A stretch of DNA of 64,000 bases from Ochrobactrum sp. RH2CCR150. Its GTDB lineage: Bacteria; Pseudomonadota; Alphaproteobacteria; Rhizobiales; Rhizobiaceae. Below, in pieces: positions 26,142 through 34,746 of the stretch. The DNA lies in assembly GCA_014138095.1 (NCBI GenBank), contig JACGXE010000001.1:744001-808000 (forward strand). Reading direction: 5' to 3'. The notes under the pieces are model-generated. The model did not search any database. It was not told the DNA's origin and saw nothing but the letters and a program-made list of their open reading frames with translations. Made by a program: the position numbers and the translations under genes. How positions within the stretch are numbered: position 1 is the stretch's first letter; each line of letters starts with the position of its first letter.

Positions 26142-26803
26142 GCGCAGGCCCCCGCCAGACGATAGCCAACACCGCGCACCGTCTCGATGAAATCGGAGCC
26201 AAGTTTGGAACGCAGGTGGTGGACATGCACCTCCACCGCATTGCTTTCCACTTCTTCCTGCCAGCCATAAAGCGCTTCTTCCAGCGATGATTTGGAAAGC
26301 GTCGCATTGGGGCGCTCCATCAGCGCGCGCAGGATCGAGAATTCACGCCGCGTCAGCCGCAGCGGTTCGCCCTTGAAGCGCGCCGACATTTCCGCCGGAT
26401 CAAGCTCGACGCCGCGCCATTCCAGCATGGCATTGGCGCGACCAGTCCCGCGCCGCGCAATGGCGCGCACCCGGGCGGCCAGTTCATGCAGGTCGAACGG
26501 CTTGCCGACATAGTCGTCGGCGCCAGCGTCCAGCCCCGCGATGCGTTCCGGCACCTGATCACGAGCGGTCAGAAGCAGGACAGGGGTGTCGTCACGTCCG
26601 CGCCGCATGGTCTTCAAAATGTCGAGGCCGGACCCGTCGGGCAGCATGAGATCAAGCACAACGGCATTGTAATTCTGTGCAGCAAGGGCTGCTTCGGCAT
26701 CGCCGCAGGTCGAGACCGCATCCACGGTGAAACCGGCAATGCCCAAACCAACGGATAGCCCGTCGAGCAGGATTGCGTCGTCTTCAACCACCAGAATGCG
26801 CAT
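26138..26803 (-). CDS. OmpR-family response regulator
   Basis: 221 residues. The receiver domain has the acidic pair in LVVEDDAILL, the phosphoacceptor D51 in VVLDLMLPDGSG and the lysine in DDYVGKPFDLHEL. The C-terminal winged helix (from about 125) has LTRREFSILRALMERPNATL and VEVHVHHLRSKLGSDFIETV. The partner kinase gene overlaps it by 4 nt. It is divergent from dsbD across a 141-nt gap that carries a CTTAAG-N5-CTTAAG site of the type bound by PmrA/QseB relatives. Confidence 0.92.
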   Translation of the reverse strand: MRILVVEDDAILLDGLSVGLGIAGFTVDAVSTCGDAEAALAAQNYNAVVLDLMLPDGSGLDILKTMRRGRDDTPVLLLTARDQVPERIAGLDAGADDYVGKPFDLHELAARVRAIARRGTGRANAMLEWRGVELDPAEMSARFKGEPLRLTRREFSILRALMERPNATLSKSSLEEALYGWQEEVESNAVEVHVHHLRSKLGSDFIETVRGVGYRLAGACA

Positions 26804-26863
26804 CGATCTTCCTGTTTTCGCCTTGTTGTCGTTTTAAATCGGCCCGGCTTGTCGCTGTCCCAG

Positions 26864-26880
26864 CTTAAGGCTGCCTTAAG
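26864..26880. promoter_or_regulatory. CTTAAG-N5-CTTAAG response-regulator box
   Basis: CTTAAG occurs at 26864-26869 and 26875-26880 with five bases between. PmrA and QseB-type regulators bind half-sites close to CTTAA(G/T) spaced by five bases. The box lies 61 nt from the response regulator start and 65 nt from dsbD, so it could serve both divergent genes. Confidence 0.6.
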
Positions 26881-26944
26881 GTGGCGGCGGCATTCGCCTT
26901 TTGCAACATAATCAATTTTCTACGAATCAGTTCGGAAAACCGGA

Positions 26945-28765
26945 ATGCGTCTTTCTGCGAGCCTTGTGAGTTTCGCTCTCCTGATCTTCACGGCGTTCTC
27001 GTCAGCCTTTGCCGCTGGCCCTTTGCCGGTGAACGAAGCCTTTCGTCTAGGCGTGACGAAGGATGCCGATGGACGCCTTGTGCTCGGCTGGACCATTGCC
27101 GAAGGCTATTATCTCTATCGCGATCATATTGCCGCCAAGGACGACAAGGGCAATGCGCTCGATGTCGATACGCAGCCCGGTATTGCCAAGGACGACCCGA
27201 ATTTCGGCAGGCTCGAAGTCTATTATCGCCATGCCAGTGCCAGCCTGAATGCGCAAACCGCGCCGGTGGAAATCACCTATCAGGGCTGTCAGGAAGACGG
27301 CATCTGCTATCGGCCTGAAACGCGGACAGTCGACCCGGTGACGCTGGTCGTTTCAAGCCAGATGGGCACTCTGGCCAAAGCCCAAACCCAGTCCTTCGCG
27401 CAAGGCACCGCTTTCACGACTGCTGCACCCCGTATGGCTGCAAGCACGGCCAACGAAAGCAAGGCTTTTGCGCTCGCGCCCGAAAAGGGCATGGTCGAAA
27501 ACCTGCTCGCTGAGGGCGGCACGGGCTTTGTGATCGCGGCCTTTCTGGCGTTCGGGGTGCTGCTGGCCTTCACGCCTTGCGTTTTCCCGATCTATCCCAT
27601 CGTCGCCGGAACGCTGGCGCGCGAAGGCGAAAAGCTGACGGCAAAACGCGGCTTCGTCCTCTCCTCCATCTATGTGGTCAGTTTGGCTTTGGGCTTTGCG
27701 CTGGTGGGGGCAATCGCTGGCTGGTCGGGGCAGAACCTGCAAATGGTCCTGCAATCGAAATGGACGGCTCTGGCTCTGGCTGCCCTGTTCACCTTGCTGG
27801 CTGTGTCGATGTTTGGCCTGTTCCAGATCCAGCTTCCAAGCCGGTGGGTCAGCGCGGTTTCCGCGCAGACCGGCCAGCGTACAGGCTCCAAGCGCTCTGC
27901 CGCCGTGCTCGGCTTCTCGTCGGTGCTGATTGTCGGCCCTTGCGTGACCGCACCGCTGGCGGGCGCGCTTCTCTATATTGCACAGACGGCCAATGTCGCG
28001 CTGGGTGCGGGGGCACTCTTCGCGCTTGGTATCGGCAAGGGCTTGCCGCTGATCGCTTTCGCAACCCTTGGCGCGGGCACGCTGCCGCGCGCAGGCGCAT
28101 GGATGGAAACCGTGAAGCAGATTTTCGGCTTCGGTTTTCTGGCAACCGCGATCTTCATGGCTGCACCGCTTTTGCCTTCGGGCGTGGATATGGCGCTCTG
28201 GGCCATTCTACTGTTCGGCGTGGCAAGTTTTGCGTTCCTCAAAGTGCCGGGGCATAGCGTTGTCGCCCGCACGATTGGCGCGGCAGCCTTCGTATATGCA
28301 ACCATTCTGATGCTGGGCCTAGCGTCTGGCGGCAGAGATCCGTTGCAACCGCTGGCCGTATTCGCTAACCGTGGCGACAACCAGAGTATGGCCGAGCTGC
28401 GATTCGCGCCGGTCGATACGGTTTCTTCCCTTCAGGAGAAGCTTGCGACAGTGGAAGGCTCGCGCCCGACGCTGATCTATTTCACGGCGGATTGGTGCGT
28501 GAGTTGCTCCACCGTGGAAAAGCGTGTGTTGCCGGATGCCGATGTGAAGAAAAGCCTGAACGGCTATCAGCTCATCAAGGCCGATATTTCCGATCTCACC
28601 AATGGCAATGCGGACCTGATGGCGAAGCTGAAAGTGGCTGGCCCGCCGACGATGATCTTCTTCGACAAGGCAAGCCGCGAGCGGGAGGGGACGAGACTGG
28701 TGGGCGATGTCACGTCTGCCACCATTGCCCGGTCGGCCGGTCTCACCACTGATGGCCGGATGTAA
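26945..28765 (+). CDS. dsbD: Thiol:disulfide interchange protein DsbD
   Basis: 606 residues in three parts. A signal peptide (1-23) is followed by the periplasmic N-terminal domain with its cysteine pair in TYQGCQEDGICYRP. The membrane domain of about eight helices has cysteines in FTPCVFPIYPIVAG and GPCVTAPLAG. The C-terminal thioredoxin domain has ADWCVSCSTVEK. DsbD carries electrons from cytoplasmic thioredoxin to periplasmic thiol proteins. It is divergent from the two-component genes and leads a likely operon with an L,D-transpeptidase and a DsbA-like protein. Confidence 0.94.
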   Translation: MRLSASLVSFALLIFTAFSSAFAAGPLPVNEAFRLGVTKDADGRLVLGWTIAEGYYLYRDHIAAKDDKGNALDVDTQPGIAKDDPNFGRLEVYYRHASASLNAQTAPVEITYQGCQEDGICYRPETRTVDPVTLVVSSQMGTLAKAQTQSFAQGTAFTTAAPRMAASTANESKAFALAPEKGMVENLLAEGGTGFVIAAFLAFGVLLAFTPCVFPIYPIVAGTLAREGEKLTAKRGFVLSSIYVVSLALGFALVGAIAGWSGQNLQMVLQSKWTALALAALFTLLAVSMFGLFQIQLPSRWVSAVSAQTGQRTGSKRSAAVLGFSSVLIVGPCVTAPLAGALLYIAQTANVALGAGALFALGIGKGLPLIAFATLGAGTLPRAGAWMETVKQIFGFGFLATAIFMAAPLLPSGVDMALWAILLFGVASFAFLKVPGHSVVARTIGAAAFVYATILMLGLASGGRDPLQPLAVFANRGDNQSMAELRFAPVDTVSSLQEKLATVEGSRPTLIYFTADWCVSCSTVEKRVLPDADVKKSLNGYQLIKADISDLTNGNADLMAKLKVAGPPTMIFFDKASREREGTRLVGDVTSATIARSAGLTTDGRM

Positions 28766-28789
28766 TTGCAGAAACAAGGATTGAAGACG

Positions 28790-29602
28790 ATGCCGGGGGC
28801 TTGGACAATTATGAAACGCGGGGACGACAGATACCGCATTGCGGCGCGACTGTTGCGCATTGCCACCATCGCTATGCTGCCGCTGGCGGCAGCGGCCTGC
28901 ACGACGACTTCCGCCGAGCAGCCGGTTGCAGTCGTGATGCCGGCGCCCATGGTTCAGCCGGTTGTGGCAGAACCGCAGCCGGTGCAAGTCGCAGCCGTGG
29001 CAGAACCGGAAGTGCAGACGGCGCGCAGCGAATATGAAGTGATGTATGGCGCTGTCACCGACGGCAAGAACTTCATTCCCGCGCTCGATGTGAACAAGAT
29101 TGCCGAGCGCAACCTGCGCAAGCAGGTCGATTATGCGACGGATCACCCGGTGGGTACGATCATTGTCGATCCCTATGCGCGCTATCTTTATCTCGTGCAG
29201 CCGGGCGGCAAGGCCATGCGCTATTCAGTCGGTGTCGGTCGCGCCGGACTGACCTTCAAGGGCGAAGCCAAGGTTGCCTATAAGTCGCAATGGCCGCGCT
29301 GGACCCCGACCGCCAACATGATCAAGCGCAATCCCGACCATTATGCGAAATATGCCAATGGTCTGGAGGGCGGTATCCGCAATCCGCTTGGCGCCCGCGC
29401 GCTCTATCTCTATCGCGACGGCAAGGACACGCTTTATCGCATCCATGGCACCAATGAGCCGTGGTCGGTCGGCAAGGCGGCGTCTTCGGGCTGTATCCGT
29501 CTTTTCAATCAGGACATTCTCGATCTCTACAAGCGCGCCCCGACGGGTGCCCGCGTTGTGGTGCTCGACAAGTCCCAATCTGGCATGGGAGCTAGTTCAT
29601 GA
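28790..29602 (+). CDS. L,D-transpeptidase (YkuD/ErfK family)
   Basis: 270 residues. An N-terminal signal or anchor (RLLRIATIAMLPLAAAAC) is followed by a proline/valine-rich stretch and a YkuD domain. The catalytic motif is IHGTNEPWSVGKAASSGCIR with the nucleophile cysteine in SSGCIR. Such enzymes form 3-3 crosslinks or attach proteins to peptidoglycan. AAGGA at 28776-28780 supports the ATG at 28790; an ATG at 28811 is possible. The cysteine after the hydrophobic run could be a weak lipobox. The gene overlaps the next by 4 nt. Confidence 0.9.
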   Translation: MPGAWTIMKRGDDRYRIAARLLRIATIAMLPLAAAACTTTSAEQPVAVVMPAPMVQPVVAEPQPVQVAAVAEPEVQTARSEYEVMYGAVTDGKNFIPALDVNKIAERNLRKQVDYATDHPVGTIIVDPYARYLYLVQPGGKAMRYSVGVGRAGLTFKGEAKVAYKSQWPRWTPTANMIKRNPDHYAKYANGLEGGIRNPLGARALYLYRDGKDTLYRIHGTNEPWSVGKAASSGCIRLFNQDILDLYKRAPTGARVVVLDKSQSGMGASS

Positions 29603-30213
29603 TAAACCGCCGTCAGATGCTGGCTGTTTCAGCCGGGACCATTGCGACACTCGGGTTTTCGGGTGCGCAGGGTCTGGCACAGGCCGTTCCGACCGTGGCC
29701 GAGGTTCTCTACGACAAGGAAATCCCGGTTCTCGGTAATCCGCATGGCAATGTCACCATCGTCGAATATTTCGACTATCAATGCCCCTATTGCAAAAAGG
29801 GCCATGGTGAACTGATGCGCGTCGTCAAGGATGACGGCAATGTGCGACTGGTTCTGAAGGACTGGATCATTTTCGGCGATATGTCGGCCTATGCGGCGCG
29901 GCTTGTTCTGGCGGCGGAAAAGTCCGGCAATTACGTCAAGGCCATGGAAGCGCTGATGGCCACGCCTGGCCGTCTGACCAAGGAACAGGTCGATGCAGCG
30001 ATGAAGAAGGGCGGTCTCGACGCCGCCAAGCTAGAAGCAGCCTACAAGGCCGATTCCAAGCGGATCAATGGCATTCTCGAGCGCAACATGAATCAGGGTG
30101 AAGCATTCAATTTCAGCGGCACTCCGTCTTTCGTCATCGGCACCAAGCTCTATGGCGGCGTGATGAAACAGCAGGAACTGATCGCGGCCATCGCGGATGC
30201 GCGTAAATCCTGA
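29599..30213 (+). CDS. DsbA-family thiol:disulfide oxidoreductase
   Basis: 204 residues. The N-terminus MINRRQMLAVSAGTIATLGF has paired arginines and could be a Tat signal, otherwise a Sec signal ending near AQA. The thioredoxin-fold domain carries the CPYC active site at C62-C65 (YFDYQCPYCKKGHG) and a cis-proline segment in FSGTPSFVIG. It probably oxidises or isomerises periplasmic disulfides. It overlaps the transpeptidase gene by 4 nt and is the last gene before a terminator. Relation to DsbA, DsbG or ScsC cannot be settled from sequence alone. Confidence 0.88.
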   Translation: MINRRQMLAVSAGTIATLGFSGAQGLAQAVPTVAEVLYDKEIPVLGNPHGNVTIVEYFDYQCPYCKKGHGELMRVVKDDGNVRLVLKDWIIFGDMSAYAARLVLAAEKSGNYVKAMEALMATPGRLTKEQVDAAMKKGGLDAAKLEAAYKADSKRINGILERNMNQGEAFNFSGTPSFVIGTKLYGGVMKQQELIAAIADARKS

Positions 30214-30244
30214 TCGCGTCTGCCGGACGAATATTTCGATGAAG

Positions 30245-30270
30245 GCGGGTCTGCAAAGGCCCGCTTTTTT
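30245..30270 (+). terminator. Rho-independent terminator after the dsb operon
   Basis: GCGGGTC at 30245-30251 pairs with GGCCCGC at 30258-30264 (one G-T pair) and six T follow. Confidence 0.85.
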
Positions 30271-30354
30271 CATTTTGAATTTGAAAGCAAGCAGCGGAGT
30301 GTGACCGCCCTTGTAAGGTCGTATGTCTGGTTCATATAAAGAAGGAACACGGAC

Positions 30355-31440
30355 ATGAACCTTATGACCCTCAAAACGCATGATCCCGATGAAAGCCGCT
30401 GGCAGAAGGTGCTCGGACGCGACAAGGCGTCGGACGGTGCCTTCGTTTATGCCGTGCGCACCACCGGCGTTTATTGCCGCCCATCCTGCCCGTCGCGGCG
30501 CGGAAAGCGCGAAAACGTGCAGTTTTTCGATCGTTGCGAAGATGCGGAGCGGGCAGGTTTTCGACCCTGCATGCGCTGCAAGCCGCATCTGACCGAAACG
30601 CTCGCAACGCAGAACAATGCGCGCCATGCCGAAATCGTGGCGGCTGCCTGCCGCTATATCGAGGCAGCGGAGGAAGTGCCGTCTCTGGAAGAAATCGCGG
30701 ATGCGGTGAAGACCAGTCCGGCGCATTTCCATCGTATTTTCAAAGCCTTCACCGGACTGACGCCCAAGGCCTATGCGGACGCACATCGCGCCCGGAAAAT
30801 GCGGGTGGCGCTCGACGCGCCGGAGATCCGGGTGACCGATGCGATCTATGATGCCGGTTACAATTCCAGCAGCCGCTTCTATGAAGCATCAGACCGGATT
30901 CTTGGAATGACACCAAAGGCTTACCGACAGGGCGGCAAGGATGCCGACATTCGTTTCGCCATTGGGCAATCGGCGCTTGGCGCAGTTCTTGTGGCGGCGA
31001 GCGAGAAGGGCGTCTGCGCCATCTTGATGGGCGACGATCCGGAAGCACTGATCCGCGATCTGGAAAAGCGCTTTCCGAAAGCCAATCTCATCGGGGCTGA
31101 TCGCGACTTTGAAGACATGATCGCTCAGGTGGTCGGCTTTGTCGAAGCGCCGGGCATCGGTCTCAACCTCCCGCTCGATCTGCGGGGCACAGCGTTCCAG
31201 CAGCGCGTCTGGCAGGCCTTGCGGGAAATTCCGGCGGGAAAAACAGCGAGCTATACGGATATAGCCGAGCGGATCGGTGCGCCGAAAGCCGTTCGCGCCG
31301 TTGCGCAGGCCTGCGCCGCCAACAAGATCGCCGTCGCGGTGCCATGCCACCGCGTGGTGCGCAATGATGGCGGACTGTCCGGCTATCGCTGGGGTGTTGA
31401 GCGCAAGCGCGATCTCCTGAAGCGGGAGCGTGAAGCATGA
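30355..31440 (+). CDS. ada: Ada: methyl-phosphotriester sensor and O6-methylguanine methyltransferase
   Basis: 361 residues. The N-terminal zinc domain carries C41, C45, C72 and C75 (YCRPSCPSRR, RPCMRCKP); one of these accepts methyl groups from DNA phosphotriesters. An AraC-type helix-turn-helix follows at about 90-185. The C-terminal methyltransferase domain has VPCHRVVRNDGGLSGY with acceptor C331. Methylated Ada activates alkylation-response genes. Ending in ATGA, it overlaps the next gene by 4 nt. Confidence 0.95.
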   Translation: MNLMTLKTHDPDESRWQKVLGRDKASDGAFVYAVRTTGVYCRPSCPSRRGKRENVQFFDRCEDAERAGFRPCMRCKPHLTETLATQNNARHAEIVAAACRYIEAAEEVPSLEEIADAVKTSPAHFHRIFKAFTGLTPKAYADAHRARKMRVALDAPEIRVTDAIYDAGYNSSSRFYEASDRILGMTPKAYRQGGKDADIRFAIGQSALGAVLVAASEKGVCAILMGDDPEALIRDLEKRFPKANLIGADRDFEDMIAQVVGFVEAPGIGLNLPLDLRGTAFQQRVWQALREIPAGKTASYTDIAERIGAPKAVRAVAQACAANKIAVAVPCHRVVRNDGGLSGYRWGVERKRDLLKREREA

Positions 31441-32159
31441 GCGGCGATCACGAAATGGCGGCGGCAAAAGTCGCCGCCTATGACTGGGAGAAGATCGGCG
31501 CCGAACTCGACACATTCGGCACGGCCATTCTCCCGAAACTTCTCTCCGAAAATGATTGCCACAATTTTGCCACGAAATGGCATGATTCCGCCGCATTTCG
31601 CACCACCATTTCCATGGCGCGGCACGGTTTTGGACGCGGCGAATACAAATATTACGCCAATCCGCTGCCTGCCTTAATTGGGAGCCTGCGCACCAGCCTC
31701 TATCCGCAGCTCGCCCCCATCGCCAATGCGTGGAGCCGGAGAATGGGCAGCGACACCCGCTATCCGCCAACCCATGACGCCTTTCTGGAACGCTGCCATG
31801 CAGCCGGGCAGTCGCGCCCGACACCGCTTCTCCTGCAATATGTGGAGGGGGATTATAATTGTCTGCATCAGGACCTTTATGGTGACGTTGCTTTCCCTTT
31901 GCAGGTGGCCATTCTCCTGTCGAAACCGGGCGAGGATTTTATGGGCGGTGAATTCGTGCTCACCGAGCAACGCCCGCGTATGCAGAGCAGGGCGGAGGTG
32001 GTGCCGCTTCAACAGGGAGATGCGGTGATCTTCGCCGTCAACGACCGCCCGGTGCAGGGCACGCGCGGCGACTACCGGGTCAAGATGCGGCACGGCGTCA
32101 GCCGGATCCGCTCCGGCATGCGACATACGCTGGGCATAATCTTTCACGATGCGCGATAG
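31437..32159 (+). CDS. 2-oxoglutarate/Fe(II)-dependent oxygenase beside ada
   Basis: 240 residues of the cupin-like double-stranded beta-helix oxygenases. The iron triad is H144, D146 (NCLHQDLYGD) and H219 (MRHGVSRI), with R229 placed to hold 2-oxoglutarate. The sequence looks closer to prolyl-hydroxylase-like proteins than to AlkB itself. Its 4-nt overlap with ada suggests a role in the alkylation response, perhaps as an oxidative demethylase, but the substrate is unknown. Confidence 0.85.
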   Translation: MSGDHEMAAAKVAAYDWEKIGAELDTFGTAILPKLLSENDCHNFATKWHDSAAFRTTISMARHGFGRGEYKYYANPLPALIGSLRTSLYPQLAPIANAWSRRMGSDTRYPPTHDAFLERCHAAGQSRPTPLLLQYVEGDYNCLHQDLYGDVAFPLQVAILLSKPGEDFMGGEFVLTEQRPRMQSRAEVVPLQQGDAVIFAVNDRPVQGTRGDYRVKMRHGVSRIRSGMRHTLGIIFHDAR

Positions 32160-32229
32160 ATCTGACATAAAGGGTTGAACCGAAATGCGTATTGGCCTTT
32201 GATCGCGCAAAGCATTGAAGGAGTCGACC

Positions 32230-32580
32230 ATGAGCGTGACCATCTACGGTATCAAAAACTGCGACACCATGAAGAAGGCGCGCACATGGCTTGAGGACCA
32301 TGGCATCGACTATGGTTTTCACGACTACAAGAAGGAAGGGCTCGATGCGGCAACGCTCGACCGATTCCTGAAAACCGTCGCCTGGGAACAGCTTTTGAAC
32401 CGCGCTGGCACGACTTTTCGCAAATTGCCGGAAGAGGTGCGCCAGAATGTCGATGCCGCCAAGGCGCGTGCGCTGATGCTGGAACAGCCCTCCATGGTCA
32501 AGCGTCCGGTGCTCGACAAGGACGGCGTGCTGACGGTCGGGTTCAAGCCGGATCAGTATGAGGCCTTCTTCAAGTCTTGA
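32230..32580 (+). CDS. ArsC/Spx-family protein, YffB-like
   Basis: 116 residues with the arsenate-reductase-like thioredoxin fold. The single N-terminal motif is IYGIKNCDTMKKARTWL with C11. The C-terminal PSMVKRPVLDKDGVLTVGF holds the conserved RPV. Proteins of this YffB/Spx-like branch lack proof of arsenate reduction and may act on glutathione or other thiols. AGGAG six bases before the ATG at 32230 fixes the start. It stands alone between the oxygenase and a FUSC gene. Confidence 0.85.
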   Translation: MSVTIYGIKNCDTMKKARTWLEDHGIDYGFHDYKKEGLDAATLDRFLKTVAWEQLLNRAGTTFRKLPEEVRQNVDAAKARALMLEQPSMVKRPVLDKDGVLTVGFKPDQYEAFFKS

Positions 32581-32637
32581 GCTACCGGGCTTCTGCCATA
32601 GATATCTGCGGATAGGTCTGCCGAAGCGGAGAAAGCC

Positions 32638-33669
32638 ATGCATCAGCGCTTGAACAAGATCGTTCAGCAATGGTCGGTGAGCTGGCGCGATGCGCTGGTT
32701 GCGTCCATTGCGGGCGCTGTGGCGTGGCTGATCTGTCAATGGCTTCTCGGCCAGCCACGGCCGGTCTTTGCCATGGTCACGGCGGTGATTTGTCTCGCGC
32801 CCAACCTGCCAAACCACGGCAAACAGGCCATCGGCGTGATGGTCGGCGTGACGACTGGCGTGGTGATCGGAGAATTGTCGCTTCTGCTGCCGGAAACCAT
32901 TCCCGTCATGCATATGGCCGTGGTGACCTTCATTGCCATGGTGCTGGCTACATCGTTCGGCATGGCGCCGGCGATTGCCATCCAATCCGGTGTTTCGGCC
33001 ATTCTGGTGCTGGCCATGGGGCCGCAGGTGGCGGGCGTGACCCGCCTGATCGACGTTCTGGTGGGGGCAGGTGTCGGGCTTTTGTTCAGCCAGATCTTGC
33101 TAACGCCTGACCCGGTGCGGCTGATCGACAGGGCGGCGCGGGGCCTGCTGGACCGGCTGGCAAACGGGCTGAAACAGGCGGCTTTGGCGCTCGATAAACA
33201 GGACCCGGTGCGCGCGCAAAATGCGATCAACCAGTTCACCTCCGCCCATCGGGCCGTCATCGCGCTGGGGGACGGCATTGCGCTTGCCCGCAGCAATGCG
33301 CGCTGGTCGTTGCGCGGGCGGCTCGCGGCCCGCGAAGTGACGGAAATGGCCGGGCGTTATGATCGTCGCGGCATTCGTCTTTATGCCTCGGCGCTACTGT
33401 TTGGCGAAGCGCTTGGCAATGCGCTGCGCAAGAAAGAGGCTCCCCCGCCGCCATGGGTCAGCGAGGCGCTGCAGATCATCATCGCCAATTGTTCGCTGGA
33501 TGAAGGCGTGGTGCCGCAGCGCATTCCGCCCGTGCCGAAGGAAATACCCTTCGGCTGGCGCGATTGCGTACACCGGCTGGAATCGGTGCAGGATACGCTG
33601 TTGCACTTCCTGCATTCGGGAATTCCCGACAGTGTGCCGGTCCAGACAAGGAAGACGGTACACTCTTGA
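32638..33669 (+). CDS. FUSC-family inner-membrane protein
   Basis: 343 residues. Five or six hydrophobic helices in the first 160 residues (SIAGAVAWLICQWLLGQPR, MVTAVICLAPNLPNHGKQAI, GAGVGLLFSQILL) match the fusaric-acid-resistance/aromatic acid exporter domain. A helical cytoplasmic region follows (about 175-260). The protein has one FUSC half, whereas AaeB-type pumps have two, so it may act as a dimer or with partners. Substrate unknown. It follows the ArsC-like gene by 57 nt. Confidence 0.75.
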   Translation: MHQRLNKIVQQWSVSWRDALVASIAGAVAWLICQWLLGQPRPVFAMVTAVICLAPNLPNHGKQAIGVMVGVTTGVVIGELSLLLPETIPVMHMAVVTFIAMVLATSFGMAPAIAIQSGVSAILVLAMGPQVAGVTRLIDVLVGAGVGLLFSQILLTPDPVRLIDRAARGLLDRLANGLKQAALALDKQDPVRAQNAINQFTSAHRAVIALGDGIALARSNARWSLRGRLAAREVTEMAGRYDRRGIRLYASALLFGEALGNALRKKEAPPPPWVSEALQIIIANCSLDEGVVPQRIPPVPKEIPFGWRDCVHRLESVQDTLLHFLHSGIPDSVPVQTRKTVHS

Positions 33670-33708
33670 GCAATTCAACCGAAGTTGCTTTCCGATTGGG
33701 ATGTTAAT

Positions 33709-33924
33709 CTACTCCCATGGATGCGACCGCACCGGATTTGCCAAAACATTGGATCTCACCGAACCCTGGTCGGCTGATATTTGCCGTTCCCTTTGAATGG
33801 CATCGGTTTCAATGGCGGAAACGTGACTGTTCTTTCGGTAGGGAGACGACGCGTCGTATCCCGCCTGTCCAGCGCAGCCTGCAAGAACGATCATAGATAA
33901 AACAATACAGGAATTGAAATTCAT
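33709..33924 (-). CDS. Small predicted lipoprotein
   Basis: 71 residues. The signal MNFNSCIVLSMIVLAGCAGQ ends in a clear lipobox (VLAGC), so the mature protein of about 54 residues should be lipid-anchored. The rest is polar (SPYRKNSHVSAIETDAIQRE) with no recognised domain. A GTG at 33933 is an alternative start. The upstream region is AT-rich. No function can be given. Confidence 0.55.
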   Translation of the reverse strand: MNFNSCIVLSMIVLAGCAGQAGYDASSPYRKNSHVSAIETDAIQRERQISADQGSVRSNVLANPVRSHPWE

Positions 33925-34034
33925 TATGTCCACTTATTAATAGGGTTCAATATATTGGGTTTTAAAATTATTAAAACATATCAACTGGTTAAGGCGATAT
34001 GAGGATATCATGATGGGAGATAGTACACGCATGT

Positions 34035-34052
34035 CCGGGTCGCAAGACCCGG
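34035..34052. terminator. GCAA-tetraloop hairpin downstream of clpP
   Basis: CCGGGTC-GCAA-GACCCGG forms a seven-base-pair stem with a GNRA loop, 44 nt past the clpP stop on the minus strand. It lacks a T tract, so it may be an RNA 3' end stabiliser rather than a true terminator. Confidence 0.4.
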
Positions 34053-34095
34053 GCCATGCAAATACTGTCGCTTCTTTCATTTTGTGTGGTGGCCT

Positions 34096-34704
34096 TTATG
34101 AAACCGGGTCGTCACGCTTTTCCAGAATGTGATCGACCAGCCCCCAGTTGAGACCTTCCTGCGCGGTCATGAAATTATCGCGGTCCAGTGCGCGTTCAAC
34201 CTCTTCTTCGTTGCGTCCGCAATGTTCTGCGTAAAGCCGTATCATGCGGCGTTTGGTACGCTGCACCTCCTCGGCATGGATGAAAATATCCGATGCCTGG
34301 CCCTGAAACCCGCCCGATGGCTGGTGCACCAGCAGGCTGGCATTGGGCAGTGCTGCGCGGTGGCCGGGTTCGCCCGCCATCAGCAGGAAGGACCCCATCG
34401 AGCGGGCGGTGCCCATGCAAAGCGTGTGAACAGGTGCACGGATATAGCGCATCGTATCGTAGATCGCGAAACCGCTCGTCACCACACCGCCGGGCGAATT
34501 GATATAGAGATTGATCGGCAGCCTGGCATTTTCGGCTTCGAGAAACAGCAACTGGGCGCAGACCAGTTCCGAAACCGTGTCGTTCACCTCACCGTTCAGA
34601 AACACGATCCTCTCGCGCAGCAGACGGGAGTAAATGTCGAATGACCGCTCGCCGCGGCTCGATTGTTCAACGACCATAGGGACGAGTTGCATCGTTTCGC
34701 GCAT
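34096..34704 (-). CDS. clpP: ClpP-family protease subunit, extra copy
   Basis: 202 residues, a serine peptidase of the ClpP tetradecamer family. The triad is S102 ([11 protein letters not shown]), H127 (LVHQPSGG) and D176 (DRDNFM), with the same spacings as E. coli ClpP. AAAGGAG precedes the ATG. No clpX or tig flanks it, unlike the main clpP of Rhizobiales, so this is probably a paralogue. The GTARS context, where GQAAS is usual, also sets it apart. It may form mixed rings with the main ClpP. Confidence 0.9.
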   Translation of the reverse strand: MRETMQLVPMVVEQSSRGERSFDIYSRLLRERIVFLNGEVNDTVSELVCAQLLFLEAENARLPINLYINSPGGVVTSGFAIYDTMRYIRAPVHTLCMGTARSMGSFLLMAGEPGHRAALPNASLLVHQPSGGFQGQASDIFIHAEEVQRTKRRMIRLYAEHCGRNEEEVERALDRDNFMTAQEGLNWGLVDHILEKRDDPVS

Positions 34705-34746
34705 GGCGAACTCCTTTCCAGATTGTCGGATGAAGGCGTGGTCGGG

